Shown in pieces: positions 53,003 through 62,452 of a DNA stretch of 64,000 nucleotides. The notes beneath the pieces were generated by a model. That model was not told the DNA's origin and made no database searches. It saw only the letters and a program-made list of their open reading frames with translations. The position numbers and the translations under genes are program-made. The DNA is from an uncultured Paracoccaceae bacterium (GTDB lineage Bacteria > Pseudomonadota > Alphaproteobacteria > Rhodobacterales > Rhodobacteraceae): positions 1 to 64,000 of the forward strand of contig CANLDA010000018.1 of the NCBI GenBank assembly GCA_947489325.1. The letters are read 5' to 3'. How positions within the stretch are numbered: position 1 is the stretch's first letter; the number at the start of each line of letters is the position of its first letter.

Positions 53003-53341
53003 TTAACCGCCTTCGCCGGGTGCCTCAGAGAAATACTTCTCCATCTTGCCTTCTTCACCATCACGTTCTTCTGCCTCGGGCAGTTGATCTTTTTTGGTGA
53101 TGATCACAGGCCAGATTTCGGAATATTTGCGGTTAAACTCAACCCAATGTTCCATGTCTGGCTCTGTATCCGGGCGGATTGCGTCTGCTGGGCATTCCGG
53201 TTCACACACGCCACAGTCGATGCATTCATCAGGGTGGATAACCAGAAAGTTTTCACCTTCGTAAAAACAATCAACAGGGCAAACTTCTACACAGTCGGTG
53301 TATTTGCAGGCGACGCAGTTTTCGGTGACGACATAGGTCAT
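53003..53341 (-). CDS. fdxA: 7Fe-8S ferredoxin FdxA
   Basis: 112 aa. The cluster-binding cysteines are arranged as [21 protein letters not shown] (3Fe-4S type) and [18 protein letters not shown] (4Fe-4S), with the extended C-terminal region typical of Azotobacter-type FdxA. A soluble electron carrier; the partner is unknown. Part of the S4-fdxA-carD run on the minus strand. Confidence 0.97.
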   Translation of the reverse strand: MTYVVTENCVACKYTDCVEVCPVDCFYEGENFLVIHPDECIDCGVCEPECPADAIRPDTEPDMEHWVEFNRKYSEIWPVIITKKDQLPEAEERDGEEGKMEKYFSEAPGEGG

Positions 53342-53388
53342 GGCGATGGCTCTTTGATGCTGTTTGGGCCTAGCTAAATCACAGCGGC

Positions 53389-53766
53389 CTAATCTTCAAG
53401 CGCTGAGCCGCGTGAAAGATCGCGATTGCGGCGATCTCGCTTGGTTGGGCGCCCTTTTCCTTCAAAACGCGGGTTTTGAGGAACGTTATCTTGTTCAGCG
53501 GACAAATCCGAATACAGTAGCTGCGCCTCGGCGGCTGGGCCACGCCGATCACCCAGCGTCTCGATGCGGATCACGCGAATGTGACGGGCCTGTGCAAAAG
53601 TCAACACATCCCCTGCCCCAACTGCATAGGCCGGTTTGGCCACTTTATCTGCGTTCACCCGAACGTGCCCTGCCGACACGACCTTGGCCGCAAGCGTGCG
53701 CGTCTTGAAAAACCGCGCGTGCCACAACCATTTGTCCAGACGTTGTTTTTGGGGTGCGTCGTTCAA
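53389..53766 (-). CDS. S4-domain RNA-binding protein (Hsp15-like)
   Basis: 125 aa. The S4 motif [20 protein letters not shown], followed by [16 protein letters not shown], matches the Hsp15/HslR family, which in E. coli rescues stalled 50S subunits carrying nascent chains. The C-terminus is basic. It starts at TTG (53764-53766), with only a weak upstream GAGA. An intrinsic terminator lies between it and the upstream helicase gene. Confidence 0.88.
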   Translation of the reverse strand: MNDAPQKQRLDKWLWHARFFKTRTLAAKVVSAGHVRVNADKVAKPAYAVGAGDVLTFAQARHIRVIRIETLGDRRGPAAEAQLLYSDLSAEQDNVPQNPRFEGKGRPTKRDRRNRDLSRGSALED

Positions 53767-53781
53767 ATCAATGTCTCAACG

Positions 53782-53810
53782 AAAAAGGCCCACCCGGTTA
53801 AGGATGGGCC
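53782..53810 (-). terminator. terminator after the SUV3-like helicase gene
   Basis: On the minus strand GGCCCA pairs with TGGGCC through an imperfect upper stem, followed by T5. It begins 8 bp after the helicase stop and ends about 15 bp before the S4 gene start. Confidence 0.7.
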
Positions 53811-53817
53811 ATGGATC

Positions 53818-56670
53818 TTAGCCTTTGTCTTTCAGGCCCATAAGCGCTGCGGCAAATGGGTTGTCTGGATCGATGGCCTTTTCCTTTTTCGGCGGACGTG
53901 CCTGAAATTGACGAGGGCCATCGTCGCGACGTGGCTTGCCACCTTTGCCACCGGGTTTGCCTTTGCCACGTGGCTTGCCGCCCTGCGTGTTGTCACGGCC
54001 AGCATTGTCACCCCGTGCATTGTCACGGCGCGCACCTTGTGGGGCGCGCGTGTTTTGACGATTGGCGCGACCGGCCCAAGTGAAGGTGTAAAATACTTCA
54101 ATCTCAGGTTCTGCTTTCTCAGGCGCAGCATCAGCCGTTTCAACGGATGCCTCAGCGGGGGCGTCGTCGACAACCGGCGCAGCCTCAGTTGCCTCAACCG
54201 CGGGTTCCGCCACAGTTACATCTGTCGCGGCCTCTTCTGTCGCAGCGTCTTCCGTAGCTGGGGCATCTGTTGTTATTGCAGGCTTTTCTACTGGCGCGGC
54301 TTTGACCTTCTCGCGCTCGCCTTTTTCGGCCTTATAGCCAAGGCCCTGCATCAGATCGGCGAATTGCTCCAGCGTCATGCCTGTAATCGACAGCATATCG
54401 GCCTTGCCTTCAAACCCACCACGGCTGTCTTCAACGCGCAGCATATCGGCCAGACGTTCCAACATATCGATGCGAATCGCGCGCTCACCCGCGGCGCGAT
54501 ACCCCGCCATCGCATAATATCCCTGCGGCAACCCCTTGCCCGCAGGCACAGTCACCAACCCCGGAGGGGGCGATTCAGGGAAATCTTGCAGACCATTTGC
54601 CAATGACCACAACACCAGACGCAAACGCGTTGGCGCAGGTTTCAGCAACAGCGGCATAAAGATGGTGAACTGACCAAAGCGGATGCCATGCTTGCGCAGC
54701 GCGCTGCGGGCGTCCTGATCCAGATCTTTGACCTCTTGAGCGACTTCGCCACGCGGCAAAATACCCAAAGCTTCTGACATACGGAACGCAAAGCCACGTG
54801 CCAGCCCTGACAGGGCCTCATCACGTGACAGATTCAGCAACGGCTCAAACAAAGCTGCGATCTTGCGATCAATGAAATGTTGCAGGCGGCGCTGCACTTT
54901 TTGCAGAACCTCAGGCCCGGCCATTTCATCAACGAACACATCGACCATCGGCTTAAGAGGCTCTGCCCCGGCAACCAATTTGCCGACCGCATATTCGCCC
55001 CACATCAGGCCACCCTGTTCGGTGAAGTCAATTTCGGTATCTGGAGCGTTGTAAAACCGATCCGCCCGCAGATGGAATTGCGGCGCCAGCGCTTGCAGGC
55101 TTGCCTGCTGCAATGCTTTGGCTTCCTGCCCTGCGGCACTTTTGTCCGCAAGAAAACGGAACCCTTCAAGACGACCTACGAATTCACCTTCGACGGTCAC
55201 TTCACCTTTGTCATTCACTTCGGCCAAAAGGGCCTCCTTTTGTTTGAGCCGGCGCAGCAACACAGATGTGCGCCGGTCCACGAATTTTTCCGTCAGCTTT
55301 GCGTGTAACGCATCTGACAGGCGATCTTCTACAGCGCGGGTCTCAGAACGCCAATGATTTTCGTCATCCAGCCACCCGTTTCGTTGCGCCACATAGGTCC
55401 ATGTGCGGATAAAGGCCAGTCGTTTCGACAATGTGTCAATGTCGCCTTGGGCGCGATCAATGCGTTTGACCTGTCGCGCGAACCAATCTGTGGGCACGCG
55501 ACCATGTTCATGCAAATAGCCATAGATGCCCTGCAACAGGCTGCTGTGCTCGCCATGGCTGATGCCGCGAAAGTCAGGCACGCGGCAAACATCCCATAAC
55601 AGGCGCAAGGATTTCGTGTCGGAGGCCCGCGCGCGCGTCTCCGCGTCCTGCGACAGTGTTTTCAACACGCCCAGATCATCGGCTTCGCGTGCTTTGATTA
55701 GCAATTCATCATCCGGGGCCTGTTCCAACGAATGGATCAATGCATCCAGATGGCCAAATTGCAGCACAGGATTGCGCCAATTCAGCTTGGAAATAGGGGT
55801 AAAACGGTGATCCATGATCGCCTGCGCTACGCCATCATCCAATGGGCGTGCCTCGCCTGTGACGCCAAAGGTGCCGTGGCTCATCCCGCGCCCAGCGCGT
55901 CCAGCGATCTGCGCCAACTCGTTTGGCGCAAGTGCGCGCATCCGGCGGCCATCGAATTTTGAAGTCGAGGAAAAGGCGACGTGATCAATATCCAGATTCA
56001 GCCCCATACCGATGGCATCCGTCGCCACCAGAAAGTCCACATCCCCGTTTTGATATAATTCCACCTGCGCATTGCGCGTGCGGGGGGACAGCGCGCCCAT
56101 AACCACCGCCGCCCCGCCCTTTTGACGGCGCAGCAATTCGGCAATGGCGTAAACATTATCAACAGAAAACCCGACAATGGCAGAGCGCGGCTGCATACGC
56201 GATATCTTGCGCGACCCGGAATATGACAACGTCGACATACGCTCGCGCCCGACAAATTCCGCATCGGGCACCAATGCGCGAATCGTTGGGCGCATGGTGT
56301 CTGATCCCAACAACATCGTCTCATGCAGGCCCCGCGCGCGCAGCAAACGGTCAGTAAACACATGGCCGCGTTCTGGGTCGGCACACAACTGAATTTCATC
56401 AATTGCCAAAAAATCGCAAGCCATGCCCTCTGGCATCGCCTCGACCGTGCAGACCCAATATTGCGCACGTGGTGGCAGAATGCGCTCCTCGCCTGTGATC
56501 AGCGCCACAACCGAGGGACCACGCACCGCCACGATGCGGTCGTAAACCTCACGCGCAAGCAGGCGCAGCGGCAGACCGATGACCCCCGTGCGGTGGCCCA
56601 GCATCCGTTCAATTGCAAGATGGGTCTTGCCCGTGTTTGTCGGGCCCAAAACGGCTGTGATCCGCGTCAT
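53818..56670 (-). CDS. SUV3-like superfamily 2 helicase with RGG-like tail
   Basis: 950 aa. Helicase motifs: Walker A GPTNTGKTH (9-17), LAIDEIQLC (motif II, DEIQ), LLGSDTMRPT, and VATDAIGMGLNLDIDHVAF to AQIAGRAGRG (motifs V-VI). The DExH core with the DEIQ variant and the following helical region match the alphaproteobacterial relatives of mitochondrial SUV3 RNA helicase. Residues about 775-885 are Ala/Glu/Pro/Val-rich low complexity. About 885-950 are rich in Arg, Gly, Asn and Lys (RANRQNTRAPQGARRDNARG), like RNA-binding RGG tails. RNA unwinding or decay is likely but inferred. Confidence 0.9.
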   Translation of the reverse strand: MTRITAVLGPTNTGKTHLAIERMLGHRTGVIGLPLRLLAREVYDRIVAVRGPSVVALITGEERILPPRAQYWVCTVEAMPEGMACDFLAIDEIQLCADPERGHVFTDRLLRARGLHETMLLGSDTMRPTIRALVPDAEFVGRERMSTLSYSGSRKISRMQPRSAIVGFSVDNVYAIAELLRRQKGGAAVVMGALSPRTRNAQVELYQNGDVDFLVATDAIGMGLNLDIDHVAFSSTSKFDGRRMRALAPNELAQIAGRAGRGMSHGTFGVTGEARPLDDGVAQAIMDHRFTPISKLNWRNPVLQFGHLDALIHSLEQAPDDELLIKAREADDLGVLKTLSQDAETRARASDTKSLRLLWDVCRVPDFRGISHGEHSSLLQGIYGYLHEHGRVPTDWFARQVKRIDRAQGDIDTLSKRLAFIRTWTYVAQRNGWLDDENHWRSETRAVEDRLSDALHAKLTEKFVDRRTSVLLRRLKQKEALLAEVNDKGEVTVEGEFVGRLEGFRFLADKSAAGQEAKALQQASLQALAPQFHLRADRFYNAPDTEIDFTEQGGLMWGEYAVGKLVAGAEPLKPMVDVFVDEMAGPEVLQKVQRRLQHFIDRKIAALFEPLLNLSRDEALSGLARGFAFRMSEALGILPRGEVAQEVKDLDQDARSALRKHGIRFGQFTIFMPLLLKPAPTRLRLVLWSLANGLQDFPESPPPGLVTVPAGKGLPQGYYAMAGYRAAGERAIRIDMLERLADMLRVEDSRGGFEGKADMLSITGMTLEQFADLMQGLGYKAEKGEREKVKAAPVEKPAITTDAPATEDAATEEAATDVTVAEPAVEATEAAPVVDDAPAEASVETADAAPEKAEPEIEVFYTFTWAGRANRQNTRAPQGARRDNARGDNAGRDNTQGGKPRGKGKPGGKGGKPRRDDGPRQFQARPPKKEKAIDPDNPFAAALMGLKDKG

Positions 56671-56695
56671 AGATGCATCCTGATATGCCTGAAAC

Positions 56696-57256
56696 TCAGA
56701 GAGTTTGACCCTTGACCAAAGCCTCTAGCCGTTTGATGGCCTCTGTTACGTCTGCTTGATGCGGATGTATAGTGTCGTACAAAACATAGGCCTCATATGC
56801 CTGTTTGGGGCGATCGAGCTGTTCCAAAATTGCCGCAAGCCCACGCAATGCGTCAAAATGTTTGGGATTAAGCGCCAAAGCTTGTTCCAAATCAGCCACC
56901 GCAGGCCCCACCAACCCAGCCACGAAATAGGCATTGGCGCGCCCGTGCCAGCCTTCGGCAAAATCCGGGGCATGATCTGTCAGGGCTGTGAAATGCTCAA
57001 TTGCGGTCTGCACCTCGCCGCGTTCAAGTGCGTCGCGCCCACGTTGCAACAATAAATCCGCCGAAGCAGATCCTGATTGCGCCCACGCCCTGCGAATTTC
57101 ATCGGCCTTACGTTCGGCCGCGGCAGGATTTGATTGGGCCAACTGATCCAGCAGAGTGTTCACGTCTTGCGCAATAACTTGCGAGGGCACTGAAATGCCG
57201 ATTGCCAGACAGGTTGCCGCAACGATAAGTTTGAGATGTTCGATTAATCCAAGCAT
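56696..57256 (-). CDS. secreted TPR-repeat protein
   Basis: 186 aa from the ATG at 57256, which gives a signal peptide (LIVAATCLAIGISVPSQVIAQ). At least three tetratricopeptide repeats are visible at about 65-165 (ADLLLQRGRDALERGEVQTA; AEGWHGRANAYFVAGLVGPA; DALRGLAAILEQLDRPKQAY). Probably a periplasmic scaffold. Sequence upstream of this ATG is open but is antisense to the sterol-carrier gene. Confidence 0.87.
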   Translation of the reverse strand: MLGLIEHLKLIVAATCLAIGISVPSQVIAQDVNTLLDQLAQSNPAAAERKADEIRRAWAQSGSASADLLLQRGRDALERGEVQTAIEHFTALTDHAPDFAEGWHGRANAYFVAGLVGPAVADLEQALALNPKHFDALRGLAAILEQLDRPKQAYEAYVLYDTIHPHQADVTEAIKRLEALVKGQTL

Positions 57257-57326
57257 AACACAGTAACATGTAACGTACGGGGCAGGAAATTCCAGATGCC
57301 TCGCGATCAAATTAAAGGATAGTTCC

Positions 57327-57614
57327 ATGAGCGATATCATTGACGCCGCAGTTGCAGCTCTTGCAGACAAAGTCAGCGGCGGGTTTGACGGCTCTGCCAA
57401 ATTCACTATCGAGGATGAAGGCTCTATCATTGTGGACGGCGATGGTGTGCGTGCCGGCGATGACGAAACCGATGTCACGCTGACTGCAGACGCAGATACA
57501 TTCCAGTCCATTCTAGAGGGTGATTTGAACCCAACCGCCGCTTTCATGACCGGTAAGCTGAGCGTGGATGGTGATATGGGCATGGCGATGAAGCTGGGTG
57601 CAGTGCTTGGTTGA
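57327..57614 (+). CDS. SCP2 sterol-carrier-domain protein
   Basis: 95 aa, a single SCP2 domain: GSAKFTIEDEGSIIVDGDGV, then DVTLTADADTFQSILEGDLN and AFMTGKLSVDGDMGMAMKLG. Such proteins bind lipids non-specifically in the cytoplasm. The stop overlaps the start of the alpha/beta hydrolase gene (TGATG), so a lipid-related two-gene operon is likely. Divergent from the TPR gene. Confidence 0.95.
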   Translation: MSDIIDAAVAALADKVSGGFDGSAKFTIEDEGSIIVDGDGVRAGDDETDVTLTADADTFQSILEGDLNPTAAFMTGKLSVDGDMGMAMKLGAVLG

Positions 57615-58558
57615 TGTCTGACGCCGCTGCCCCCTTTTACAACGATGTGGCATTGGGTCCGGATAACGTGGTGTCACGTTGGCTCCAAACCGATGATGAT
57701 GTGCGCATTCGCGTGGCCGCATGGCCGGGCGATGCTTGCAAGGGAACGGTATTGCTGTTTCCCGGGCGCACCGAATTCGTTGAAAAATATGGGATGCTGG
57801 CGGCGGACTTTAACGCGCAGGGCTTGGCCATGTTGGCGATTGACTGGCGTGGGCAAGGGCTGGCGGATCGTTTGATTGACGATCCCAATGTGGGTCATGT
57901 CGGCAATTTTGAGGATTACCAAAAAGACGTGCGCGCCGCCCTGAAGATGGCGCATGATCTGAACCTACCCAAGCCTTGGTTTCTAATTGGGCATTCCATG
58001 GGTGGCTGCATCGGCCTGCGCTCTTTGCATGAAAATTTGCCCGTGGCAGGCGCAATCTTTTCCGCACCAATGTGGGGTATCTTGCTGTCTCCAGCCCTGC
58101 GCCCTGCTGCGTGGATCATGAGTTGGGCCAGCAAACAGGTCGGGGCAGATCATGTCATGGCACCGGGGACCAAACCTGTCACCTATGTTCTGAGCGCCCC
58201 GTTTGAGGACAACACCCTAACGACCGATCCAGAGATGTATCGCATCATGCAAGATCAGGTCCGCAGCTATCCTGAACTGTCACTTGCTGGCCCGTCCCTG
58301 CGATGGCTGCATGAGGCGCTGATGGAAACCCGCATCCTTGCCGCGCGCCCTGCCCCTGATGTGCCCTGCCTGACATTATTGGGATCAAACGAACGCATCG
58401 TCGATCCAACCCGTGTGCATGACTGCATGGCGACATGGCCCAAGGGGCATCTGCATGTGGTCGACAAAGGCGAACACGAGGTTCTGATGGAATCAGACGG
58501 CATGCGCCGTGAAGTCATGGACGCATGCCTCGCCTTTTTTTCTAAACACAGCGGATAA
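57614..58558 (+). CDS. alpha/beta hydrolase (lysophospholipase PldB-like)
   Basis: 314 aa. The nucleophile elbow GHSMGGCIGLRSL (Ser about 122) lies in an alpha/beta-hydrolase fold with LLFPGRTEFVEKYG (oxyanion region) and LAIDWRGQGLADRL. The C-terminal acid and histidine are in NERIVDPTRVHDCM and KGEHEVLMESD. It resembles PldB/monoglyceride-lipase proteins. Coupling to the SCP2 gene supports a lipid substrate. Confidence 0.93.
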   Translation: MSDAAAPFYNDVALGPDNVVSRWLQTDDDVRIRVAAWPGDACKGTVLLFPGRTEFVEKYGMLAADFNAQGLAMLAIDWRGQGLADRLIDDPNVGHVGNFEDYQKDVRAALKMAHDLNLPKPWFLIGHSMGGCIGLRSLHENLPVAGAIFSAPMWGILLSPALRPAAWIMSWASKQVGADHVMAPGTKPVTYVLSAPFEDNTLTTDPEMYRIMQDQVRSYPELSLAGPSLRWLHEALMETRILAARPAPDVPCLTLLGSNERIVDPTRVHDCMATWPKGHLHVVDKGEHEVLMESDGMRREVMDACLAFFSKHSG

Positions 58559-58564
58559 ACCGCC

Positions 58565-59395
58565 TTAAGCGTCCTGCATCACATGCTGGCGCTGTTGCCC
58601 CAGCCCTTCGATTTCCAATTCCATAATGTCACCTGCCTTCAGGAATAACTTGGGGTCCATACCCATGCCAACACCCGGTGGAGTGCCTGTGGCAATCACA
58701 TCTCCGGGATGCAGACTCATCATATCACTGAGATAGGAAATGATGTGGGCCACAGAAAACACCATCGCAGCAGTCGTACCTGTTTGCATTCGTTTGCCAT
58801 TCAAATTTAGTGACAGCGCCAGGTTTTGGACGTCGCCCACCTCGTCGGGAGTCACCAACCATGGACCAATGGGGCCAAAGGTGTCGCAGCTTTTGCCCTT
58901 GGTCCACTGGCCAGACCGCTCTGCCTGAAATTCACGCTCTGACACATCGTTGACCACACAATAGCCCGCCACATAGTCCAACGCATGCGCTTCGCTGACG
59001 TATTTTGCGTGTTTGCCAATGACGACCCCCAGCTCGACCTCCCAGTCGGATTTCACCGAATTGCGCGGCAAGATCACCGGATCATTTGGCCCGCTGATAC
59101 AGCTTGTCGCCTTCATGAACACAATCGGTTCACGTGGCAGGCGCAATCCCGCCTCTTCGGCGTGATCCTTATAGTTCAGACCAATACCTATGAATTTCCC
59201 AACACGACCCACGGGGGGACCAAGACGTGGGTTTCCCTCAACCAACGGCAGGCTGGTCGCATCAAGCTGAGGTAGGTTTGCCAAAACATCCCCGGCAATG
59301 TCATCCACTACACCAGACAGATCACGCAAGGTGCCATCCGCATCCAACATGCCCGGCTTCTCTGATCCCGGCTCTCCAAAGCGTACAAATTTCAT
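58565..59395 (-). CDS. fumarylacetoacetate hydrolase-family enzyme
   Basis: 276 aa. FAH fold with the metal-binding residues in FIGIGLNYKDHAEEAGL, PREPIVFMKATSCI, KSDWEVELGVVIGK and GDVIATGTPPGVGMGM. Such enzymes hydrolyse or decarboxylate 2-oxo acids, for example ureidoglycolate lyase or acylpyruvase; the substrate is not identifiable. ATG 59395 follows AGGAGG. Convergent with the hydrolase gene. Confidence 0.95.
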   Translation of the reverse strand: MKFVRFGEPGSEKPGMLDADGTLRDLSGVVDDIAGDVLANLPQLDATSLPLVEGNPRLGPPVGRVGKFIGIGLNYKDHAEEAGLRLPREPIVFMKATSCISGPNDPVILPRNSVKSDWEVELGVVIGKHAKYVSEAHALDYVAGYCVVNDVSEREFQAERSGQWTKGKSCDTFGPIGPWLVTPDEVGDVQNLALSLNLNGKRMQTGTTAAMVFSVAHIISYLSDMMSLHPGDVIATGTPPGVGMGMDPKLFLKAGDIMELEIEGLGQQRQHVMQDA

Positions 59396-59547
59396 CACAT
59401 CCTCCTGTTACGAAATCGGTAACGAAGGGCGCGCGCTTTGGGAAGTCTGCTTTTTCTTGAAACTCTATCGCCTGTGATCCTCCTGCCCCTTGCACCTTAC
59501 CCATTGCTCTGCCTATCTGAGGACAAGACAATTCAATTGATGAGGCC

Positions 59548-61383
59548 ATGATGCTGCACTTTCCCTTTCCTGCCCCCAAGGTCCTGCGTGACGTAAATGC
59601 CAGCCATGGCACCGATGGGTTGGGGGATTTACCAGAATGGGATTTGACCGATCTGTACACATCCCCCGAGGCCCCAGAGCTAGAGCGTGATCTGAACTGG
59701 CTGGAAGGCGAATGCAGCGCCTTTGCTGCCGATTATGAGGGCAAGCTGAGCGATTTGGATGCAGACGGTTTACTGAACTGCGTGCTGCGTAATGAGCAGA
59801 TCAGCCAGATTTCCGGACGTATCATGTCCTATGCTGGCCTGCGGTATTACCAACTGACGATTGACGCAGAGCGCGCACAATTTATGTCAAATTGTCAGGA
59901 AAAGCTGACAGATTTCACCACCCCGCTGGTGTTCTTCACGCTGGAACTCAACCGACTGGACGATGACCATCTGGAGGACCTGTTTGCTGCAAACGCCGAT
60001 CTTGCCCGCTACAAACCCGTGTTTGATCGCATTCGCGCAATGAAGCCTTATCAGCTCTCGGACGAAATGGAAAAATTCCTGCATGATCTGGGTGTAGTGG
60101 GCGATGCATGGGAGCGTCTGTTTGACGAAACCATCGCCGGGCTTCAGTTTGAAATGGAAGGCGAAACCTTGAACATCGAGGCGACGCTGAATTTCCTAAC
60201 CGAACAAGACCGCAGCAAACGCGAAGCTGCCGCACGCGAAGTTTCGCGTGTTCTGGGTGAGAACGTGAAAACCTTTGCCCGCGTACACAACACCCAAGCC
60301 AAGGAAAAAGAAGTTATCGATCGTTGGCGCGGTATGGAAACCGCCCAGACCGGCCGCCACCTGTCCAACCACGTCGAACCCGAGGTGGTCGAGGCCCTGC
60401 GCAACGCAGTTGTCGCGGCCTATCCCAAACTCAGCCATCGCTATTACGAACTGAAACGCAAATGGCTGGGTCTGGATAAAATGCAGGTCTGGGACCGCAA
60501 TGCCCCGCTCCCGATGGATGACACTCGTATCGTTGGCTGGGACGAAGCACAAAAAACCGTAATGGATGCCTATGCGGCCTTTGATCCACGCATGGCCGAC
60601 ATTGCCCTGCCGTTCTTTACCAAGGGTTGGATCGACGCCGAGGTGAAACCCGGCAAAGCCCCCGGTGCCTTTGCCCACCCCACGGTGACTGACGTGCATC
60701 CCTATGTGATGTTGAATTATTTGGGCAAGCCGCGCGATGTGATGACATTGGCGCACGAATTGGGTCATGGCGTGCATCAGGTGCTGGCCGCAGATCAGGG
60801 CGAAATGCTGTCCTCCACACCGCTGACGCTTGCAGAAACCGCATCCGTGTTTGGCGAAATGTTGACTTTCCGCAAGATGCTGGACGCCGCCGAAACACAG
60901 GACGAACGCAAGGTGTTGCTGGCCGGCAAGGTCGAAGACATGATCAACACCGTGGTGCGCCAGATCGCGTTCTACGATTTTGAATGCAAACTGCACGAGG
61001 CACGCCGCGCGGGTGAGCTGACCCCCGAAGATATCAACGATCTGTGGATGTCCGTCCAAGCCGAAAGCCTTGGGCCTGCATTTGAATTCATGGATGGCTA
61101 CGAGGTCTTTTGGTCCTATATCCCCCATTTCGTGCATTCCCCGTTCTACGTCTATGCCTATGCCTTTGGCGACGGTCTCGTGAACGCGCTTTATGCGGTC
61201 TATGCCGAGGGCGGCGAAGGGTTCGAAGAGAAATACTTTGATATGCTTAAGGCGGGGGGCTCTATGCACCACAAAGAACTGCTGGCACCCTTTGGGCTTG
61301 ATGCCAGTGACCCCAAATTCTGGGACAAGGGCCTGAGCATGATTTCATCGATGATCGACGAATTGGAAGCGATGGAAGACTGA
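59548..61383 (+). CDS. pepF: oligoendopeptidase F (M3 metallopeptidase)
   Basis: 611 aa. The M3 zinc motif HELGHGVHQVLAADQG (HExxH near 403) with the downstream TASVFGEMLTF glutamate is clear, as is the family N-terminal domain (LPEWDLTDLYTSPEAPELER). A cytoplasmic peptidase that degrades peptides of about 7-17 residues. Two adjacent ATGs begin the frame, with GAGG upstream. Confidence 0.96.
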   Translation: MMLHFPFPAPKVLRDVNASHGTDGLGDLPEWDLTDLYTSPEAPELERDLNWLEGECSAFAADYEGKLSDLDADGLLNCVLRNEQISQISGRIMSYAGLRYYQLTIDAERAQFMSNCQEKLTDFTTPLVFFTLELNRLDDDHLEDLFAANADLARYKPVFDRIRAMKPYQLSDEMEKFLHDLGVVGDAWERLFDETIAGLQFEMEGETLNIEATLNFLTEQDRSKREAAAREVSRVLGENVKTFARVHNTQAKEKEVIDRWRGMETAQTGRHLSNHVEPEVVEALRNAVVAAYPKLSHRYYELKRKWLGLDKMQVWDRNAPLPMDDTRIVGWDEAQKTVMDAYAAFDPRMADIALPFFTKGWIDAEVKPGKAPGAFAHPTVTDVHPYVMLNYLGKPRDVMTLAHELGHGVHQVLAADQGEMLSSTPLTLAETASVFGEMLTFRKMLDAAETQDERKVLLAGKVEDMINTVVRQIAFYDFECKLHEARRAGELTPEDINDLWMSVQAESLGPAFEFMDGYEVFWSYIPHFVHSPFYVYAYAFGDGLVNALYAVYAEGGEGFEEKYFDMLKAGGSMHHKELLAPFGLDASDPKFWDKGLSMISSMIDELEAMED

Positions 61384-61499
61384 GCCACACCTACGCACAG
61401 ACAGAAACGACCAGAAGCAATCCACCAAAGAATGTGGGCGGGGCCATTGTAGCATACTGTAAAAAACCATCGAAACTTTGCTAGCTAAGAGACAATAAC

Positions 61500-62273
61500 A
61501 TGAAGAAGCTGTTCTATGGTATCGGATACGTAATTGCAGCACTACTTTACAGCGCTGGGTTGCTAAATCCTACTACTTCTGTTGCCCAAGAAGTAGCAAT
61601 AGAACATCCACTTCAGCTATCTTCTGAACCCGACTTGCCTACGCCGTTTGGCTATAAATCGGTTTGGTTTGCTGTGAAAACCGAAGATACATCTGCTGTA
61701 TTCAGTGCTTTTAACTTACAGTCAGAACAACCCGCCAATTGGGCTTCTGGCATCAAGTTTTTATACGATTTTGACAGCCATTTTAAGAGAGGAGAGAAAC
61801 CTGTTTTCGTTTCACCGCCTGTTAGCGGGTGGACATTGATTTTAGCGGGATTGAATTTCTCTGCTGATAGCTCCGAAAAGACAGAATATTTACGCAATCT
61901 ACTCAACCGTCTTTCCAAAGAATTTGGGGAGGCGCAATATTTCGGTAGCTATCGCGTTGTGGGATATGTTGCTTGGTACAGATCAATCAGTGGCAGCATT
62001 GAACGTGGCTTTAGCTTCGCGGATGGGACTCTATTCGCAAATGAGGGGAATACCTCGGAGGCAGAGCTTGAAATAGGATATTTTGACATGTCTGGCATGG
62101 ATGAAGCGAATATTTGGGAAACTTTGATGGAAGCGGAAGAAGAGGGAGAATATTTCTTTGATGAGGAAGACCCGATGAAAATCGCTGAACTTTGGAGTGT
62201 AAATCCTTTGTCAGTTGACCAAGAAAAAGACTTAGAACCTTCTATTGGTCTAGTAGGTTTTCACATAGATTAA
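61500..62273 (+). CDS. orphan secreted protein, A/T-rich
   Basis: 257 aa with a signal peptide (VIAALLYSAGL, cleavage after SVAQ near residue 30). The mature protein is acidic. A central SGWTLILAGLNF segment followed by LRNLLNRLSKEFGEAQYFGSYRVVGYVAWY is the kind of pattern seen in immunity-type or DUF proteins, but no family is certain. Codons are markedly A/T-richer than in flanking core genes, so recent acquisition is likely. Confidence 0.75.
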   Translation: MKKLFYGIGYVIAALLYSAGLLNPTTSVAQEVAIEHPLQLSSEPDLPTPFGYKSVWFAVKTEDTSAVFSAFNLQSEQPANWASGIKFLYDFDSHFKRGEKPVFVSPPVSGWTLILAGLNFSADSSEKTEYLRNLLNRLSKEFGEAQYFGSYRVVGYVAWYRSISGSIERGFSFADGTLFANEGNTSEAELEIGYFDMSGMDEANIWETLMEAEEEGEYFFDEEDPMKIAELWSVNPLSVDQEKDLEPSIGLVGFHID

Positions 62274-62393
62274 CGATTATAACCTTGTACTTTGAAGCAC
62301 CATAAAACCAAATTGAAACCCTAATTGACGAAGAAGCCCTATCTTTGCCCAGAGACCATGGCCAACAGGTCAATAAGTAAACATCCCAAACAA

Positions 62394-62424
62394 AAAAGAC
62401 CGGGCCAAATGGTCCGGTCTTTTC
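62394..62424. terminator. bidirectional terminator before cvpA
   Basis: A 10-bp stem (AAAAGACCGG/CCGGTCTTTT) with a 10-nt loop and A/T-runs on both sides. It ends the orphan secreted gene and the leftward cvpA transcript. Confidence 0.85.
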
Positions 62425-62452
62425 AATTTATCACCTGTGATATGGCGCTGTC

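Noticed and set aside
60196-61272. 358-codon minus-strand frame opposite pepF
   Set aside because: Antisense to the HExxH metallopeptidase; composition typical of a shadow.
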